A stretch of 53,046 nt of DNA from Candidatus Limicola stercorigallinarum (GCA_018711625.1 DVID01000028.1:1-53046), one strand, 5' to 3'; numbered from the stretch's first letter, positions 30,975-39,896 are shown. A program made the numbers and translations. Notes: generated by a model from the sequence alone, not told the origin.

Positions 30975-31077
30975 TTCGGTTGTAAGCAAGTAATGCGAAC
31001 CACCTTGCTGTTGTACCTCGGTGCCTCGCCACAACCGGACACCGAGGTGCACAGCGATCGAAGGAAGGCTCGGCTCC

Positions 31078-31221
31078 ATGAACAATGACGAAATGCGCGC
31101 AAAGCTCATTGCGCACCTTATCGCGGAGCGCGCCGATGGGCGCAACGCTGTCGTCCCCGACGGTGCAGACGGACAGCGCGCGCTGCTGCGGTCCCGACCC
31201 TGTCTGTACGCGATTTCGTAA
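31078..31221 (+). pseudogene. N-terminal fragment resembling a macrodomain ADP-ribose hydrolase
   Basis: A good ribosome context leads into 47 codons beginning MNNDEMRAKLIAHLIAERAD and continuing to QRALLRS, then the reading ends after a few unrelated residues. The N-terminus resembles bacterial protein-ADP-ribose hydrolases (macrodomain family), where a motif like LLRSLMNVRPP would follow. The rest of such a gene is absent, so this is probably a truncated remnant; the assignment rests on a short stretch and is tentative. Repeat copies 1 and 2 lie just upstream. Confidence 0.4.
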
Positions 31222-31323
31222 CCAGCGCGCCGTCTTTGCGATCCTGGTACGGCTGCCCTCGTCAGAGACCTCTTGGGTCAGCGATAAGTCTAGCAGATTA
31301 AGATGCAAGCGGTCCGGCTTCGC

Positions 31324-32475
31324 TTACGCCACGCCGTGCGGAAACACCTCCAAAAAGAGCTCGCGACGGCGTCGAATAAACGCCGCCGTCCTCCTCGCAA
31401 GCGGCAGGCCCAGCTTTCGTGCGATGGATTCCAACCTCAACTCAAGGCTCTCAAGCCGCGCCATGTGCTCATGGGTCACCTCAAACACCTGGAATCCCAT
31501 GGCCTCAAGGCCGGCCATCCTGCCGTTGCGCTCCTCAAAACCCATGCGGTCAGCATGAAAACGCTTGCCTTGGACCTCAATCACCCCGCGTTGCTCGGGA
31601 AAGAGCGCGTCGGCAACACAGGACTGCTGCCCGGCAATGCGGCGCGCGGGCTCGGAAAGCGCGACGCGCCGATTGAGGAAGGGCCGCGGCCATCCCTCGC
31701 CTCCCAGGCGTGCGCTCAGCCCATAGAACAGATAGAACTGACTTTCGAGCGGAGAACCCGAGCCATCATGCGCGCTGAGCACCGCACGACGCAACAGCCT
31801 GATTCCAGCGACCCCCTCCTTGCGAGCGCAGAAAGCAGAAAGTTTCTCGCAGCTGGTGAGGGGTGGCCGCTTCCAGAGACCGTCGAACACCCCACTGCGA
31901 TCCACACAGGGAGACCACGTGGAGGCGTCACTCCAGGCGTCGCCCAAAGGAAGCGGACGCCCGGCATCATCACTATACGCGGTGATAGGAAACGGTCTGG
32001 ATAACGACATCAAGTAGCTTTGCACCAGAGCGGACGTTGCGGCTTTCGCGCGTTCCGTTTTTGCAGAAACAGCGTAGATGCCGCATGCCTCGAGGCAACG
32101 CTGCACCAGCCGGACAAACGTCTCGGTACGTGCCAGGTCGAGCAGCGTGCGCTCAATGGAGAGCACAAACAGCCCGTTACCCAGATCAATAAGGTCCGCA
32201 GGGGACAGATCGCTTGGTAGAGGATGTGGCACGATGAGCTTCGAAGCTCGGGCTGACCTCAAACTATCCCCCATAAGATGAACGGGAACCGGAATACCCT
32301 TTAAATCAGTTGCAAGCCGTATAGCAATTGCCCGTGCGCCTTCATTCGCGTTGCTACGCGGAAACGTCACTATGCCGTGTTCATGAGATAAGGCCTCCTC
32401 CAACGTGGACAAATCACGAATAGCCGGAGGCGTAGCGTGGAGATACCACGCGGAAATGCCGCAGATGACAACCAT
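31324..32475 (-). CDS. Protein with C-terminal PD-(D/E)XK nuclease-like domain
   Basis: A 383-residue protein. The N-terminal 130 residues (ALSHEHGIVTFPRS to IERTLLDLARTE) resemble the layout of AbiEi-type/transcriptional-regulator-like proteins of abortive infection loci. The C-terminal part shows a restriction-like nuclease core: E244 (SPLESQFYLF), D289, and E300 with K304 in GVIEVQGKRFHADR, as in Vsr/DUF559-type folds. The function is probably DNA-directed defence or a self-standing toxin-like nuclease. The ATG at 32475 follows AAGGAG. It is a single gene between remnants and a palindromic element. Confidence 0.65.
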   Translation of the reverse strand: MVVICGISAWYLHATPPAIRDLSTLEEALSHEHGIVTFPRSNANEGARAIAIRLATDLKGIPVPVHLMGDSLRSARASKLIVPHPLPSDLSPADLIDLGNGLFVLSIERTLLDLARTETFVRLVQRCLEACGIYAVSAKTERAKAATSALVQSYLMSLSRPFPITAYSDDAGRPLPLGDAWSDASTWSPCVDRSGVFDGLWKRPPLTSCEKLSAFCARKEGVAGIRLLRRAVLSAHDGSGSPLESQFYLFYGLSARLGGEGWPRPFLNRRVALSEPARRIAGQQSCVADALFPEQRGVIEVQGKRFHADRMGFEERNGRMAGLEAMGFQVFEVTHEHMARLESLELRLESIARKLGLPLARRTAAFIRRRRELFLEVFPHGVA

Positions 32476-32743
32476 AACAGGCTCCTTGAAGCACATATCG
32501 CACTCGGGCCCCGCTCGCTGCGCGGCGGGGAGCAACCGCCGACCCCATCGCGCACGCATCAACCCAGCTCTCATCTGCCGGCGTAGGATTTGGTATACCC
32601 TTATACTCGCGTTTCGTTCACCATGCGGAGCACAAAGCAACTGGCACTTCAAAATCGTTAGAATAGGTGCCAAGATTGGCATGCGCCCTAGGCCGTGCAA
32701 GGACATGTACGGCACCAAGACCCGCAAAACGGCATCCAGAAAA
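32476..32743. other. Upstream region of the PD-(D/E)XK gene
   Basis: About 270 bases leading to a palindromic element. It contains a GC-rich hairpin around 32508-32532 (arms GCTCCCCGC and GCGAGCGGGGC, imperfect) just before the gene start, and -10-like TATAAG and GTATAC on the minus strand near 32590-32610. No further gene is seen. Confidence 0.35.
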
Positions 32744-32886
32744 AAATGAACGCGGTTATCCGACGTTTTACGGACAGCTTCAAAACAGCAGCAAATGTGA
32801 CACCTCTTCTACCTGGGCTTTCTTTGCTGATAAAGGTCAATCTATTTGAAGCGTCGGGTCAAAACGTCGGATAACCGCGTTCATTT
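32744..32886. mobile_element. 143-bp palindromic element with 26-bp terminal inverted repeats
   Basis: Perfect 26-bp arms (32744-32769 and 32861-32886), beginning AAATGAACGCGGTTATCC, flank a 91-base core whose outer part is also imperfectly self-complementary (CTTCAAA with TTTGAAG, CAGCAAA with TTTGCTG). The core contains CTGGGCTTTCTTTGCTGAT, an apex also found in two other elements of this window. It encodes no protein. It looks like a MITE-type non-autonomous element or a structured RNA cassette. No clear target-site duplication was seen. Confidence 0.75.
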
Positions 32887-33052
32887 GCATCCGGGTTCCC
32901 AAATTGGCGAAGACAACCACTTCCGGCCTTCGGCTTGCAATGCCGCGCCCTGTTGGCAGCCGACCGTCCCCCTGGTCATCGAACCCCCGCGCTGCCTAAC
33001 GACCGTCGTCAGCCAACGGCAAGCAACCTATCGGGGGTGGGTAAAACCGGCG

Positions 33053-33058
33053 TACAAT
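33053..33058 (+). promoter_or_regulatory. Probable -10 box of the HD gene
   Basis: TACAAT lies 36 bases upstream of the HD hydrolase start; a matching -35 is weak. Confidence 0.4.
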
Positions 33059-33093
33059 ACGGGACGCAGAGAATAAAAGAACCAGGAGAGACC

Positions 33094-33960
33094 ATGGGAG
33101 AGACCGCCGTTATTGACCGCGCGCATGCGCTCGAGGCATTTCATCACTATGTTGAGCCCTACGATGCGAACAATCCCCGCATCGCGCTCAAGGTCGAGCA
33201 TACGCTGCGCGTGGCAGAACTTGCCGACCGTATTGCAGCTGGCAGCGGATTCACCGAGGCGGGGCGAGACGTCGCCTGGCTCTGCGGCCTCCTTCATGAC
33301 CTGGGGCGTTTCGAGCAGCTCCGGCGCTGGGACACGTTCAACGACGGAGACTCAGTGAATCACGCGACTCTCGGCGCCAACATCCTGTTCGGTGAGAGCT
33401 CTGTCGCTTTCGCAACAGCGGAGTCTGACGACGATTTCTTTTCACGTCATAATCGCACCGCGGGATCCATCCGCGCGTTTTGCGACGACTCCGCGCTCGA
33501 TGACATGATTCGTGCAGCCGTCGCTCACCACAGCGACTTCCGTCTGCCCGAAGCGCTCGACGTGCGCACGCACGCCATCTGTGACGTGGTGCGCGACGCC
33601 GACAAACTGGATATCCTGCGCGTCACCTGCACCGACACCGTAGAAACCGTACTGGGCGTAAGCGAAGATGAGCTGCTGGAAAGCACGGTCTCCCCCGCCG
33701 TTGAGGATGCATTTTTCGCCCATCGTACCGTTGCACGGGCGGAGCGCAAAACACCGGCGGATTACCTAGTAAGCCTTGCCTGTTTTACCTATGAACTCGT
33801 GTACCCCACGAGCTTGGAGATTGGCTTGGAACAAGGTTTCCTGTTCCAACCCTTCGAGCGTCCTTTTGGCATCGAGGAGCCATTCGCCACGCCCGAAACA
33901 CGCTTCCTCATGAACCAAATGGACGGCCACCTACGCATCTGGATTGACGAGCGGCTATAA
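33094..33960 (+). CDS. HD-domain phosphohydrolase
   Basis: A 288-residue HD superfamily protein. Metal ligands are visible as H36 (VEHTLRVAEL), H68-D69 (GLLHDLGRFEQ), a further histidine pair in AAVAHHSDFR and the aspartate of DADKLDILRV. This H...HD...D pattern is that of small-molecule phosphohydrolases or nucleotidases; the substrate is not identifiable. Start at 33094 with AGGAGAG. It is convergent with the ABC transporter pair. Confidence 0.87.
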   Translation: MGETAVIDRAHALEAFHHYVEPYDANNPRIALKVEHTLRVAELADRIAAGSGFTEAGRDVAWLCGLLHDLGRFEQLRRWDTFNDGDSVNHATLGANILFGESSVAFATAESDDDFFSRHNRTAGSIRAFCDDSALDDMIRAAVAHHSDFRLPEALDVRTHAICDVVRDADKLDILRVTCTDTVETVLGVSEDELLESTVSPAVEDAFFAHRTVARAERKTPADYLVSLACFTYELVYPTSLEIGLEQGFLFQPFERPFGIEEPFATPETRFLMNQMDGHLRIWIDERL

Positions 33961-34137
33961 GCAAGCACCACCATGTCGCTCGATTGAATCGCCCAGCCAG
34001 TTGCAGGGCCTCTGACCCCAGAGCCTCTTCAGGCCCAGGGCGAGGCCGCGGGCGGCCACAAAGCCCACGAAAGACCCGCAACGAAACCGCTCGGGCACGC
34101 AGAGCCGCGCGCCTTCAACATCGAAGATGCGCATACC
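33955..34137 (-). CDS. Possible 60-residue ORF downstream of the ABC pair
   Basis: An open frame MRIFDVEGARLCVPERFRCG continuing to RHGGACL follows the ABC gene on the same strand by 43 bases and overlaps the HD gene stop by a few bases. It has no recognised family and no strong ribosome site. It may be a remnant or spurious. Confidence 0.25.
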   Translation of the reverse strand, partial: GMRIFDVEGARLCVPERFRCGSFVGFVAARGLALGLKRLWGQRPCNWLGDSIERHGGACL

Positions 34138-34180
34138 GACGCGACGCAGGGTTCGCCAGCAAACGACCAACCTCACGTCT

Positions 34181-35956
34181 CTACAGGGTCCATGCGGCGC
34201 TTTCGGTTTGAAGTCGCACCATACGGGCGAAGAGGCCGCCTGCTGCCAAGAGCTCGTCCGGCGCACCCTGCTCGGCCACGCGGCCCGCTTCTAGCACCAC
34301 GACCTTATCGGCTGCCATAACGGTGCGCATGCGGTGTGCAATCACAATAACCGTCCTGCCAGCGAGGAGCCGTGAAAGCGCCTCTTGTACGCGCGTCTCG
34401 TTCTCTACGTCCAGGCTCGCCGTGGCCTCATCCAGAAGCACAATTGGCGCATTCTTCAATAGGGCCCGGGCAATCGAGATACGCTGGCGCTCGCCACCCG
34501 AGAGACGCGTACCGTTCTCACCAATCATCGTGGCATAGCCTTCGGACATCCGCGCAACAAACTCATCGCAGTTGGCTGCACGTGCCGCCGTCAACACCTC
34601 CTCGTCGGAAGCCCCACGCCGTCCCAGGCGGATGTTCTCCATCACGGTGTCGTCGAAAAGCGTCACGTCCTGGAAGACCACCGAAAAGTCACGCAACAAC
34701 ACCTCGGGGTCCACGCTCGCCACGTCCACGCCACCCACTGTCACGCGACCGACGCTGGCGTCCCAGAGCCGGCAGGCGAGGCGCGCGCAGGTGGATTTGC
34801 CCGACCCGCTCGGCCCCACAAGCGCCGTGACCTCACCCGTACGCGCCGTGAACGAAACATCGCGGAGCACCTGCTCCCCGCCCTGCTCATAAGCAAAGCC
34901 CACGTGATCAAACACCACGTTGTGTCCCGACGGCGCGTACTCCTCGCAACCGGCAGCCAGCGGCTCCTCGAAGAAACGCTTCATGCGAGAAGCAGCCGTG
35001 CGTGCTGAGAAAAGCTCGGCGATAAGCATGAGCGCCTGGTCAAAGGGTGCATAGATACGGCTCACCACGAGCAGGAAACAGAAAAGGGTGAGAAAATCGC
35101 ATGAGCCTTCGAGCACGAGAGCTGCGCCAGCCAGCAGCGTGGTGGCAAATCCCAAGCGCAACACCACCTGTGCTCCATTTACGCAGATGCCACACGCCAA
35201 CTCGCTGCGGATGGCGGAGCGCTCAGCAGCGTCAACGCTTTTGTACACACGATCGAGATAACGGTCCTCCTGATTGGTGGCGCGCACCTCACGCACGCAC
35301 TCAAGCGCCTCCTGCACCAACTCGGAGGTTTTGAGCCCCGCCATGCGTGTTGCGCGCATGAGCGGCTGGAGTTTGGAACGTACGCCAAACAGCAGCAGCA
35401 ATGCCACCGGGCCCGACCACATCGATGCCACAGCCAACCGTGCGTCAAACAGCAGCAGGCACACGAAGGCAATGGCCATAGTGGCATAGGCACCGTAAAG
35501 CTCGGGCAACACGTGGCTGTAGGCATGCTCGGTGGTCTTGACATCGGTCATGAGCGTCTCGGTGAGGTCGGCAAGGTCGCGCCGGCCAAAGAACGAAAGA
35601 GGAAGCCTGCGCAGACGCTCGGCGAGCGCGATGCGCTGACGTCCGCTCTCCTTATAGATGACACCATACTGGTAGTAGTACTGGAATCGCTCGCACACAA
35701 ACAGCACGACAAGGTACGCGGCGAGCGCTATCACCCAACCCGCAAGGGGCACGTCGAGCGGATCGAAGCCGAGCGTACCCCATGACCCCAGCTCAATCGC
35801 ATCCCCCGTGAGCCGTGCTACGAGCGCGCTCATGGCTGCGAACACGAAGCCCACGCCGGCAAAGACCACAAGGTTCGTGACCGTGGTCCATATGGCACCC
35901 AGCTTGACATTTCTCACGCCCTCATCCGTAAGGGCATATTTCTCCTTGATGGACAT
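34181..35956 (-). CDS. ABC exporter-fold transporter, canonical half (YbtQ/IrtB-like)
   Basis: A 591-residue half-transporter with an N-terminal six-helix membrane domain (to about 310) and a C-terminal ATPase. Walker A is GPSGSGKST, signature LSGGERQRISIARALLKNAP and Walker B VLLDEATASLD, all canonical. Its ATG directly follows the TAG of the upstream gene (TAGATG), so the two are translationally coupled and form a heterodimer. Such pairs under AraC control include YbtPQ and IrtAB, exporter-fold proteins that import metal-siderophores. The ferrochelatase nearby supports an iron or porphyrin role; drug export cannot be excluded. Confidence 0.88.
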   Translation of the reverse strand: MSIKEKYALTDEGVRNVKLGAIWTTVTNLVVFAGVGFVFAAMSALVARLTGDAIELGSWGTLGFDPLDVPLAGWVIALAAYLVVLFVCERFQYYYQYGVIYKESGRQRIALAERLRRLPLSFFGRRDLADLTETLMTDVKTTEHAYSHVLPELYGAYATMAIAFVCLLLFDARLAVASMWSGPVALLLLFGVRSKLQPLMRATRMAGLKTSELVQEALECVREVRATNQEDRYLDRVYKSVDAAERSAIRSELACGICVNGAQVVLRLGFATTLLAGAALVLEGSCDFLTLFCFLLVVSRIYAPFDQALMLIAELFSARTAASRMKRFFEEPLAAGCEEYAPSGHNVVFDHVGFAYEQGGEQVLRDVSFTARTGEVTALVGPSGSGKSTCARLACRLWDASVGRVTVGGVDVASVDPEVLLRDFSVVFQDVTLFDDTVMENIRLGRRGASDEEVLTAARAANCDEFVARMSEGYATMIGENGTRLSGGERQRISIARALLKNAPIVLLDEATASLDVENETRVQEALSRLLAGRTVIVIAHRMRTVMAADKVVVLEAGRVAEQGAPDELLAAGGLFARMVRLQTESAAWTL

Positions 35957-37765
35957 CTATGCCACGCCCCCTTCGACGCTCGAGATTCTCCAGGTCACAG
36001 CCTGCTCGTAGTCGGCCCACATGCGCGCGTACAAACCGCCCGCCGCCACGAGCTCGTCGTGCGTGCCCTGTTCCACCACATGTCCTTGATCAAGCACCAC
36101 AATCTTGTCGGCATTTCGCACGGTAGAAAGACGATGCGCCACCATGAGCACGGTACGGGGCGCGCCATCCCGTCCGCGTGCAAGGCGTTTGAAGGCGGTT
36201 TGAATCTTGACCTCGTTCTCGGGATCAGCAAAGGCTGTAGCCTCATCGAGCACGACGATGGGCGCATCCTTGAGAATGGCGCGGGCAAGCATGAGCCGCT
36301 GCACCTCGCCGCCGGAGAGATGCACGCCCGCAGTTCCGTACACGGTATCCACGCCATCGGGGAGTTTGACAAGAATGTCGTCGCACTGAGCAGCGGAAAG
36401 CGCCGCCAGCACTTCGGCACGGCTCGCAAGCGGTCGCGCCGCACGCACGTTTTCCAGAATGGTCTGCGAGAAGAGGCGGTTAGCTTGAAACACAAAAGCC
36501 ACGCGCTCCATCAGGTCGTGCGGATCCATGGCGCGCACATCCACGCCACCCACGGTCACGCACCCAGCATCCACGTCCCAAAAGCGTGGCACAAGAGAAG
36601 CCACAGTGGTTTTACCGCCTCTCGAAGGCCCCACAAGCGCTACGGTGGAGCCAGCTGGCACGGTAAAGCTCACATGATTGAGTGCAGGAGCCTCTGCCCC
36701 TTCGTAGGTAAAGCTCACGTCATCAAACACCACGGCGTTACCCTGAAGATGCGCGGGCGCGGCAGGCGCCTCAATCACCGGAGCAGCCAACACGTCCTCC
36801 ACGCGATGCACCGCATCCGCCGCCGACTGGAACGCCTCGGACATAAACATCACGCGCGTCATGGCTGTGGGAATCACAGCTGAGAAGATGGCGTAGAAAG
36901 CAAAATTCGTTGCGAGCCGCGCAATATCTGGCTCCCCGGGCACGATGCACACGAGCACCGGCACAAGAAACACCGCCGCCGCGCTGATAAACGTTAACGA
37001 GAGCGATTGGGGCGTTTGGCACCATTTCACGGCGTAATCCTGAGCAAGACGCGTAAACTCCTCAATGGCATCATGAAAAGCTCGGAACGAGTACACCGTC
37101 TGCTGGAACACTTTGACTACGGGAATTCCGCGCACATACTCGGTGCCCGTCTTGTTCATCTTCACAAGCGATTCCATGTAGCGCGTCATGAAATCCATGC
37201 CACGGCCACCCATCATGTAAAACATGCAGGCGAGGCTCACGGCGACCGGTACCAGGCACGCCGCACCTAGACGCCAGTCGAACACGAAGAACAGCGCGAG
37301 CATGCCTGCGATCATGGCGACAGATCCCGCCGTATCGGGCAACTTGTGGGCAAGCAGGCCTTCCGTCTCGGCCGCGCAACCGTCCACCACGCGGCGCAGC
37401 GCTCCCGACGCATGCGTGTCGAAGTATCCCAAGCTCGCATGCATGAGGTGCTCCGTGGTTTGCTTGCGCATGTTCGAGGCGCAACGAAAGGCTGCGAGAT
37501 GTGTGCACATAAGCCCTGCGAAGTACAGCGCAATGCTTGCGACCGCAAAGCCAAGCGCCCACCAGCCGTATGCCGCGATATCGGTAGCTGCAGCCCAATG
37601 GGGTGCCACAGCGATAAGGTCGCGCGCGGCAAACCAGATACACACGTACGGACCAAAGCTCACAAGCATGGAAACCGCTGAAAGCACACAGCCCAGGTAG
37701 GTAAGCGCGCGCCGCGGACCCGCAAAAGCGAGCAACCGGGAAACCGCTCCCTGTTGGTTGGACAT
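35957..37765 (-). CDS. ABC exporter-fold transporter, half with altered Walker A (YbtP/IrtA-like)
   Basis: A 602-residue half-transporter, membrane domain then ATPase. The Walker A reads GPSRGGKTT (379-387): Arg382 replaces the invariant glycine of GxxGxGK[ST]. The signature HLSGGEVQRLMLARAIL and Walker B VVLDEATAFADPENE are otherwise good; DEATAFADPENE is typical of siderophore-type half-transporters. The altered site suggests one degenerate ATP site, as in many asymmetric heterodimers, although this position is normally kept. The ATG at 37765 follows GAGGAGG with 5-base spacing. First gene of a two-gene operon divergent from an AraC regulator 49 bases away. Confidence 0.88.
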   Translation of the reverse strand: MSNQQGAVSRLLAFAGPRRALTYLGCVLSAVSMLVSFGPYVCIWFAARDLIAVAPHWAAATDIAAYGWWALGFAVASIALYFAGLMCTHLAAFRCASNMRKQTTEHLMHASLGYFDTHASGALRRVVDGCAAETEGLLAHKLPDTAGSVAMIAGMLALFFVFDWRLGAACLVPVAVSLACMFYMMGGRGMDFMTRYMESLVKMNKTGTEYVRGIPVVKVFQQTVYSFRAFHDAIEEFTRLAQDYAVKWCQTPQSLSLTFISAAAVFLVPVLVCIVPGEPDIARLATNFAFYAIFSAVIPTAMTRVMFMSEAFQSAADAVHRVEDVLAAPVIEAPAAPAHLQGNAVVFDDVSFTYEGAEAPALNHVSFTVPAGSTVALVGPSRGGKTTVASLVPRFWDVDAGCVTVGGVDVRAMDPHDLMERVAFVFQANRLFSQTILENVRAARPLASRAEVLAALSAAQCDDILVKLPDGVDTVYGTAGVHLSGGEVQRLMLARAILKDAPIVVLDEATAFADPENEVKIQTAFKRLARGRDGAPRTVLMVAHRLSTVRNADKIVVLDQGHVVEQGTHDELVAAGGLYARMWADYEQAVTWRISSVEGGVA

Positions 37766-37793
37766 AGATTCCTCCTCGTCCGATTCCTTGTTT

Positions 37794-37809
37794 GTTAGCA
37801 TGGTCTAAC
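37794..37809. promoter_or_regulatory. Candidate operator GTTAG-N6-CTAAC
   Basis: GTTAGCATGGTCTAAC is a perfect 5-bp inverted repeat with 6-base spacer in the 49-base divergent space between the ABC pair and the AraC gene. Similar 16-base sites occur before the DUF3793-flavodoxin operon (51946-51961 and 51994-52009). A DtxR/IdeR-type iron repressor or the AraC protein itself are candidates. Confidence 0.5.
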
Positions 37810-37814
37810 TTACT

Positions 37815-38861
37815 ATGGATGCGGTTGGACCCCATGCCTTTGGAGCAGAATTGGGACGAATTCGAAAAACAGCGCACCTCTCTGAGCTCTATATGCCACA
37901 GGTCGAGCAGTTTGGCGTGAGGCTCGAACAGCACGGCGACGCACTTATGGGGAGCGTTTCCAACGAGCGCGCCGATGCTGCGGTCTGCGTATATCGCATT
38001 GGCGATTTTGGGGTTGTGACCTCGCATCGCATCCTCGTCAAGCGGGATATGCTCTTTTGCGAGCACGCTCTCCCAGGGCTCAGCGTAGCATCGCTTTCGG
38101 CCGATAGCTTGGCGCTCTGCCCCATCGACCAGCCCACACGCGCGCGTCCAGCAGGTAACGTGGCGATCTTTGGACAAGACACGCGCGAGCTCACCACGCC
38201 GCTGCGTGCGGGCAGCATCCAAAATGCAACGTCTATCACCCTGCTACCCGAATGGTTTAATCATTGGGATTCGAAGGGCGTGCGCACCGCCCATATCATC
38301 ATGGAAACCGTCGCAGAAGCGTGTCCAGGCGATTTGGCCACCTGGCTCGATACAACGCTGCACGGCATGAGTCCGCTCTTTGGTGGGAAGCTTCTGAGCA
38401 GTGGTGCTGCCGCACAGTGTGTCGACCGCATCGCCTCCAACGTGGCAACCTGGCATGTGGAGCGCGAGCGCGCAGAGCAGGAAGCCGGCACGCTTGTGCA
38501 AACGCGCCTTGTTCGTGCGGCGCGGCGAGCAATCGCCCTCCATCTCGGCGATGCGCTCACGATCGACGGCCTTGCGCATGACCTGTTCACAAGCCGCACG
38601 CGCCTTTGCGCCGCCTTTCGGCAGGAGACGGGCGAAAGCATCGGCTCCTATATTCGGGAGGCACGCATGAGGCGGGCGCGTGAGTTGCTTCGCTGTCCTC
38701 TCTGCAGTATCACCGAAGTCGCAGATGCAGTGGGATATTCCCGCACGTCAAGCTTCACGGTTGCCTTCGAGCGGGCGCACGGATGCTCCCCCACCGCCTG
38801 GCGTAACCTTGTAACCCCTGGTGGAAGCGAGCATCAGGAACACGGCGCCGCCAAACTATGA
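37815..38861 (+). CDS. AraC family transcriptional regulator
   Basis: The 348-residue protein has a C-terminal double HTH: LTIDGLAHDLFTSRTRLCAAF, then ITEVADAVGYSRTSSFTVAFE and the closing HGCSPTAWR. The N-terminal 240 residues are a ligand-sensing part with no recognised cupin motif. Similarity in arrangement to YbtA (AraC regulator beside siderophore half-transporters) suggests it activates the divergent ABC genes in response to an iron-chelate. The start codon ATG at 37815 lies inside the very short divergent region, so the regulator may autoregulate. The stop overlaps the convergent ferrochelatase by 6 bases. Confidence 0.88.
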   Translation: MDAVGPHAFGAELGRIRKTAHLSELYMPQVEQFGVRLEQHGDALMGSVSNERADAAVCVYRIGDFGVVTSHRILVKRDMLFCEHALPGLSVASLSADSLALCPIDQPTRARPAGNVAIFGQDTRELTTPLRAGSIQNATSITLLPEWFNHWDSKGVRTAHIIMETVAEACPGDLATWLDTTLHGMSPLFGGKLLSSGAAAQCVDRIASNVATWHVERERAEQEAGTLVQTRLVRAARRAIALHLGDALTIDGLAHDLFTSRTRLCAAFRQETGESIGSYIREARMRRARELLRCPLCSITEVADAVGYSRTSSFTVAFERAHGCSPTAWRNLVTPGGSEHQEHGAAKL

Positions 38862-39842
38862 GCCGATGCGCGCAATAAGCTGGGCGATGAGCTGGGCATG
38901 AGGGAGTGCATCATTCAGACAGGGCACATACCCAAACGTTGTTTCATCCGCATCCGGACGCGTGCGCATATATAGCACATGTAGTTCGTGCCCCACATCG
39001 AAGAGCGTCTCTAAACAGTCGACCGAAAACCCGGGGCAACAAACGACAAGGCGCTTCATGCTGGTGCGTGCAAGCTCCTCAACGCGCGGCGCCGTGAAAG
39101 GACCTGTCCATTTCCTGCCATCTTCAAAACGCGACTGGAAAGAGAGGCTCCAGGCATCTCTGGGCAGCCGCAGCGCTTGGGCAATGCCGTGCGCCGAACG
39201 TTTGACCTGCTCAACATAGGTATCACCACGCCGCACATGAGCCTGCGGAATCGCATGAAATGACAGCAGCAGATGGTCCTTCGCGGGATTGAATCCGCTC
39301 GCGTGCACAGCACTAGCCACAGCGGCCTGATATGCCGGCTCGTCACCATATCCCGATGTCAACATCTTGCTGGTTGGATGCCAGCGCAGCAGGTCATACG
39401 CCTGGTCGAGTGCATCTGCAGCAACACCCGTGGTCGAATATGCCGTTTGTGGATAGAGCGGAATTGCGATCACGCGTGTGCAGCCCGCATCGCGTAGCTC
39501 CGCAAGTACCGTCGTCAACGAGGGTTCACCAAACACCATCGCCGCACGAACGCAAGGCGTATATGCTGGTCGCATCTCGGCGCAGCAGGCGGCGACACGC
39601 TCTGCCAGGCGAGTGCACCCCGCCACCAGAGGAGAGCCTTCGCTGCTCCAAATAGAGTGGTAACGTGCGGCCGATACCTCCGCCCGACGAGGAACAATAG
39701 CGTGCGTCACAATCATGCGCCAAAGCGGCTCCGGCAGTGGGCGAATATGTTTATCCATGAGAAACGTGGTGAGATAACTGCGCACCGCTTCGGCAGTAGG
39801 CGCCACTGGAGACCCCGTATTGATAAGCACCACACCGTCCAC
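38856..39842 (-). CDS. hemH: Ferrochelatase
   Basis: This 328-residue enzyme inserts Fe(II) into protoporphyrin or coproporphyrin. Conserved residues: VLINTGSP at the start, H196 in LLLSFHAIPQ (metal/porphyrin base) and E278 in CCPGFSVDCLETLFD. The C-terminus lacks an extra [2Fe-2S]-binding tail. The start is GTG at 39842 behind GGGGGAT. No other heme biosynthesis gene is in the window, so the enzyme may serve porphyrin salvage, or work in reverse to strip iron from heme; both are inference from context (ABC pair and AraC regulator next door). Confidence 0.93.
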   Translation of the reverse strand: MDGVVLINTGSPVAPTAEAVRSYLTTFLMDKHIRPLPEPLWRMIVTHAIVPRRAEVSAARYHSIWSSEGSPLVAGCTRLAERVAACCAEMRPAYTPCVRAAMVFGEPSLTTVLAELRDAGCTRVIAIPLYPQTAYSTTGVAADALDQAYDLLRWHPTSKMLTSGYGDEPAYQAAVASAVHASGFNPAKDHLLLSFHAIPQAHVRRGDTYVEQVKRSAHGIAQALRLPRDAWSLSFQSRFEDGRKWTGPFTAPRVEELARTSMKRLVVCCPGFSVDCLETLFDVGHELHVLYMRTRPDADETTFGYVPCLNDALPHAQLIAQLIARIGS

Positions 39843-39883
39843 AATATCCCCCGCTGCAGGTAGCCACGTAGATTACAAGCGAA

Positions 39884-39896
39884 ATGATAGTATCAT
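39884..39896. promoter_or_regulatory. Operator-like palindrome upstream of hemH
   Basis: ATGATAGTATCAT is a perfect 6+1+6 palindrome about 40 bases before the ferrochelatase start. The GATA/TATC halves recall Fur-type boxes. It also lies upstream of the truncated kinase gene on the other strand. Confidence 0.45.

Noticed and set aside
34181-37765. Multidrug-efflux annotation for the ABC pair
   Set aside because: Possible from fold alone, but the AraC neighbour, the ferrochelatase and the DEATAFADPENE signature favour the siderophore/metal-chelate subgroup.
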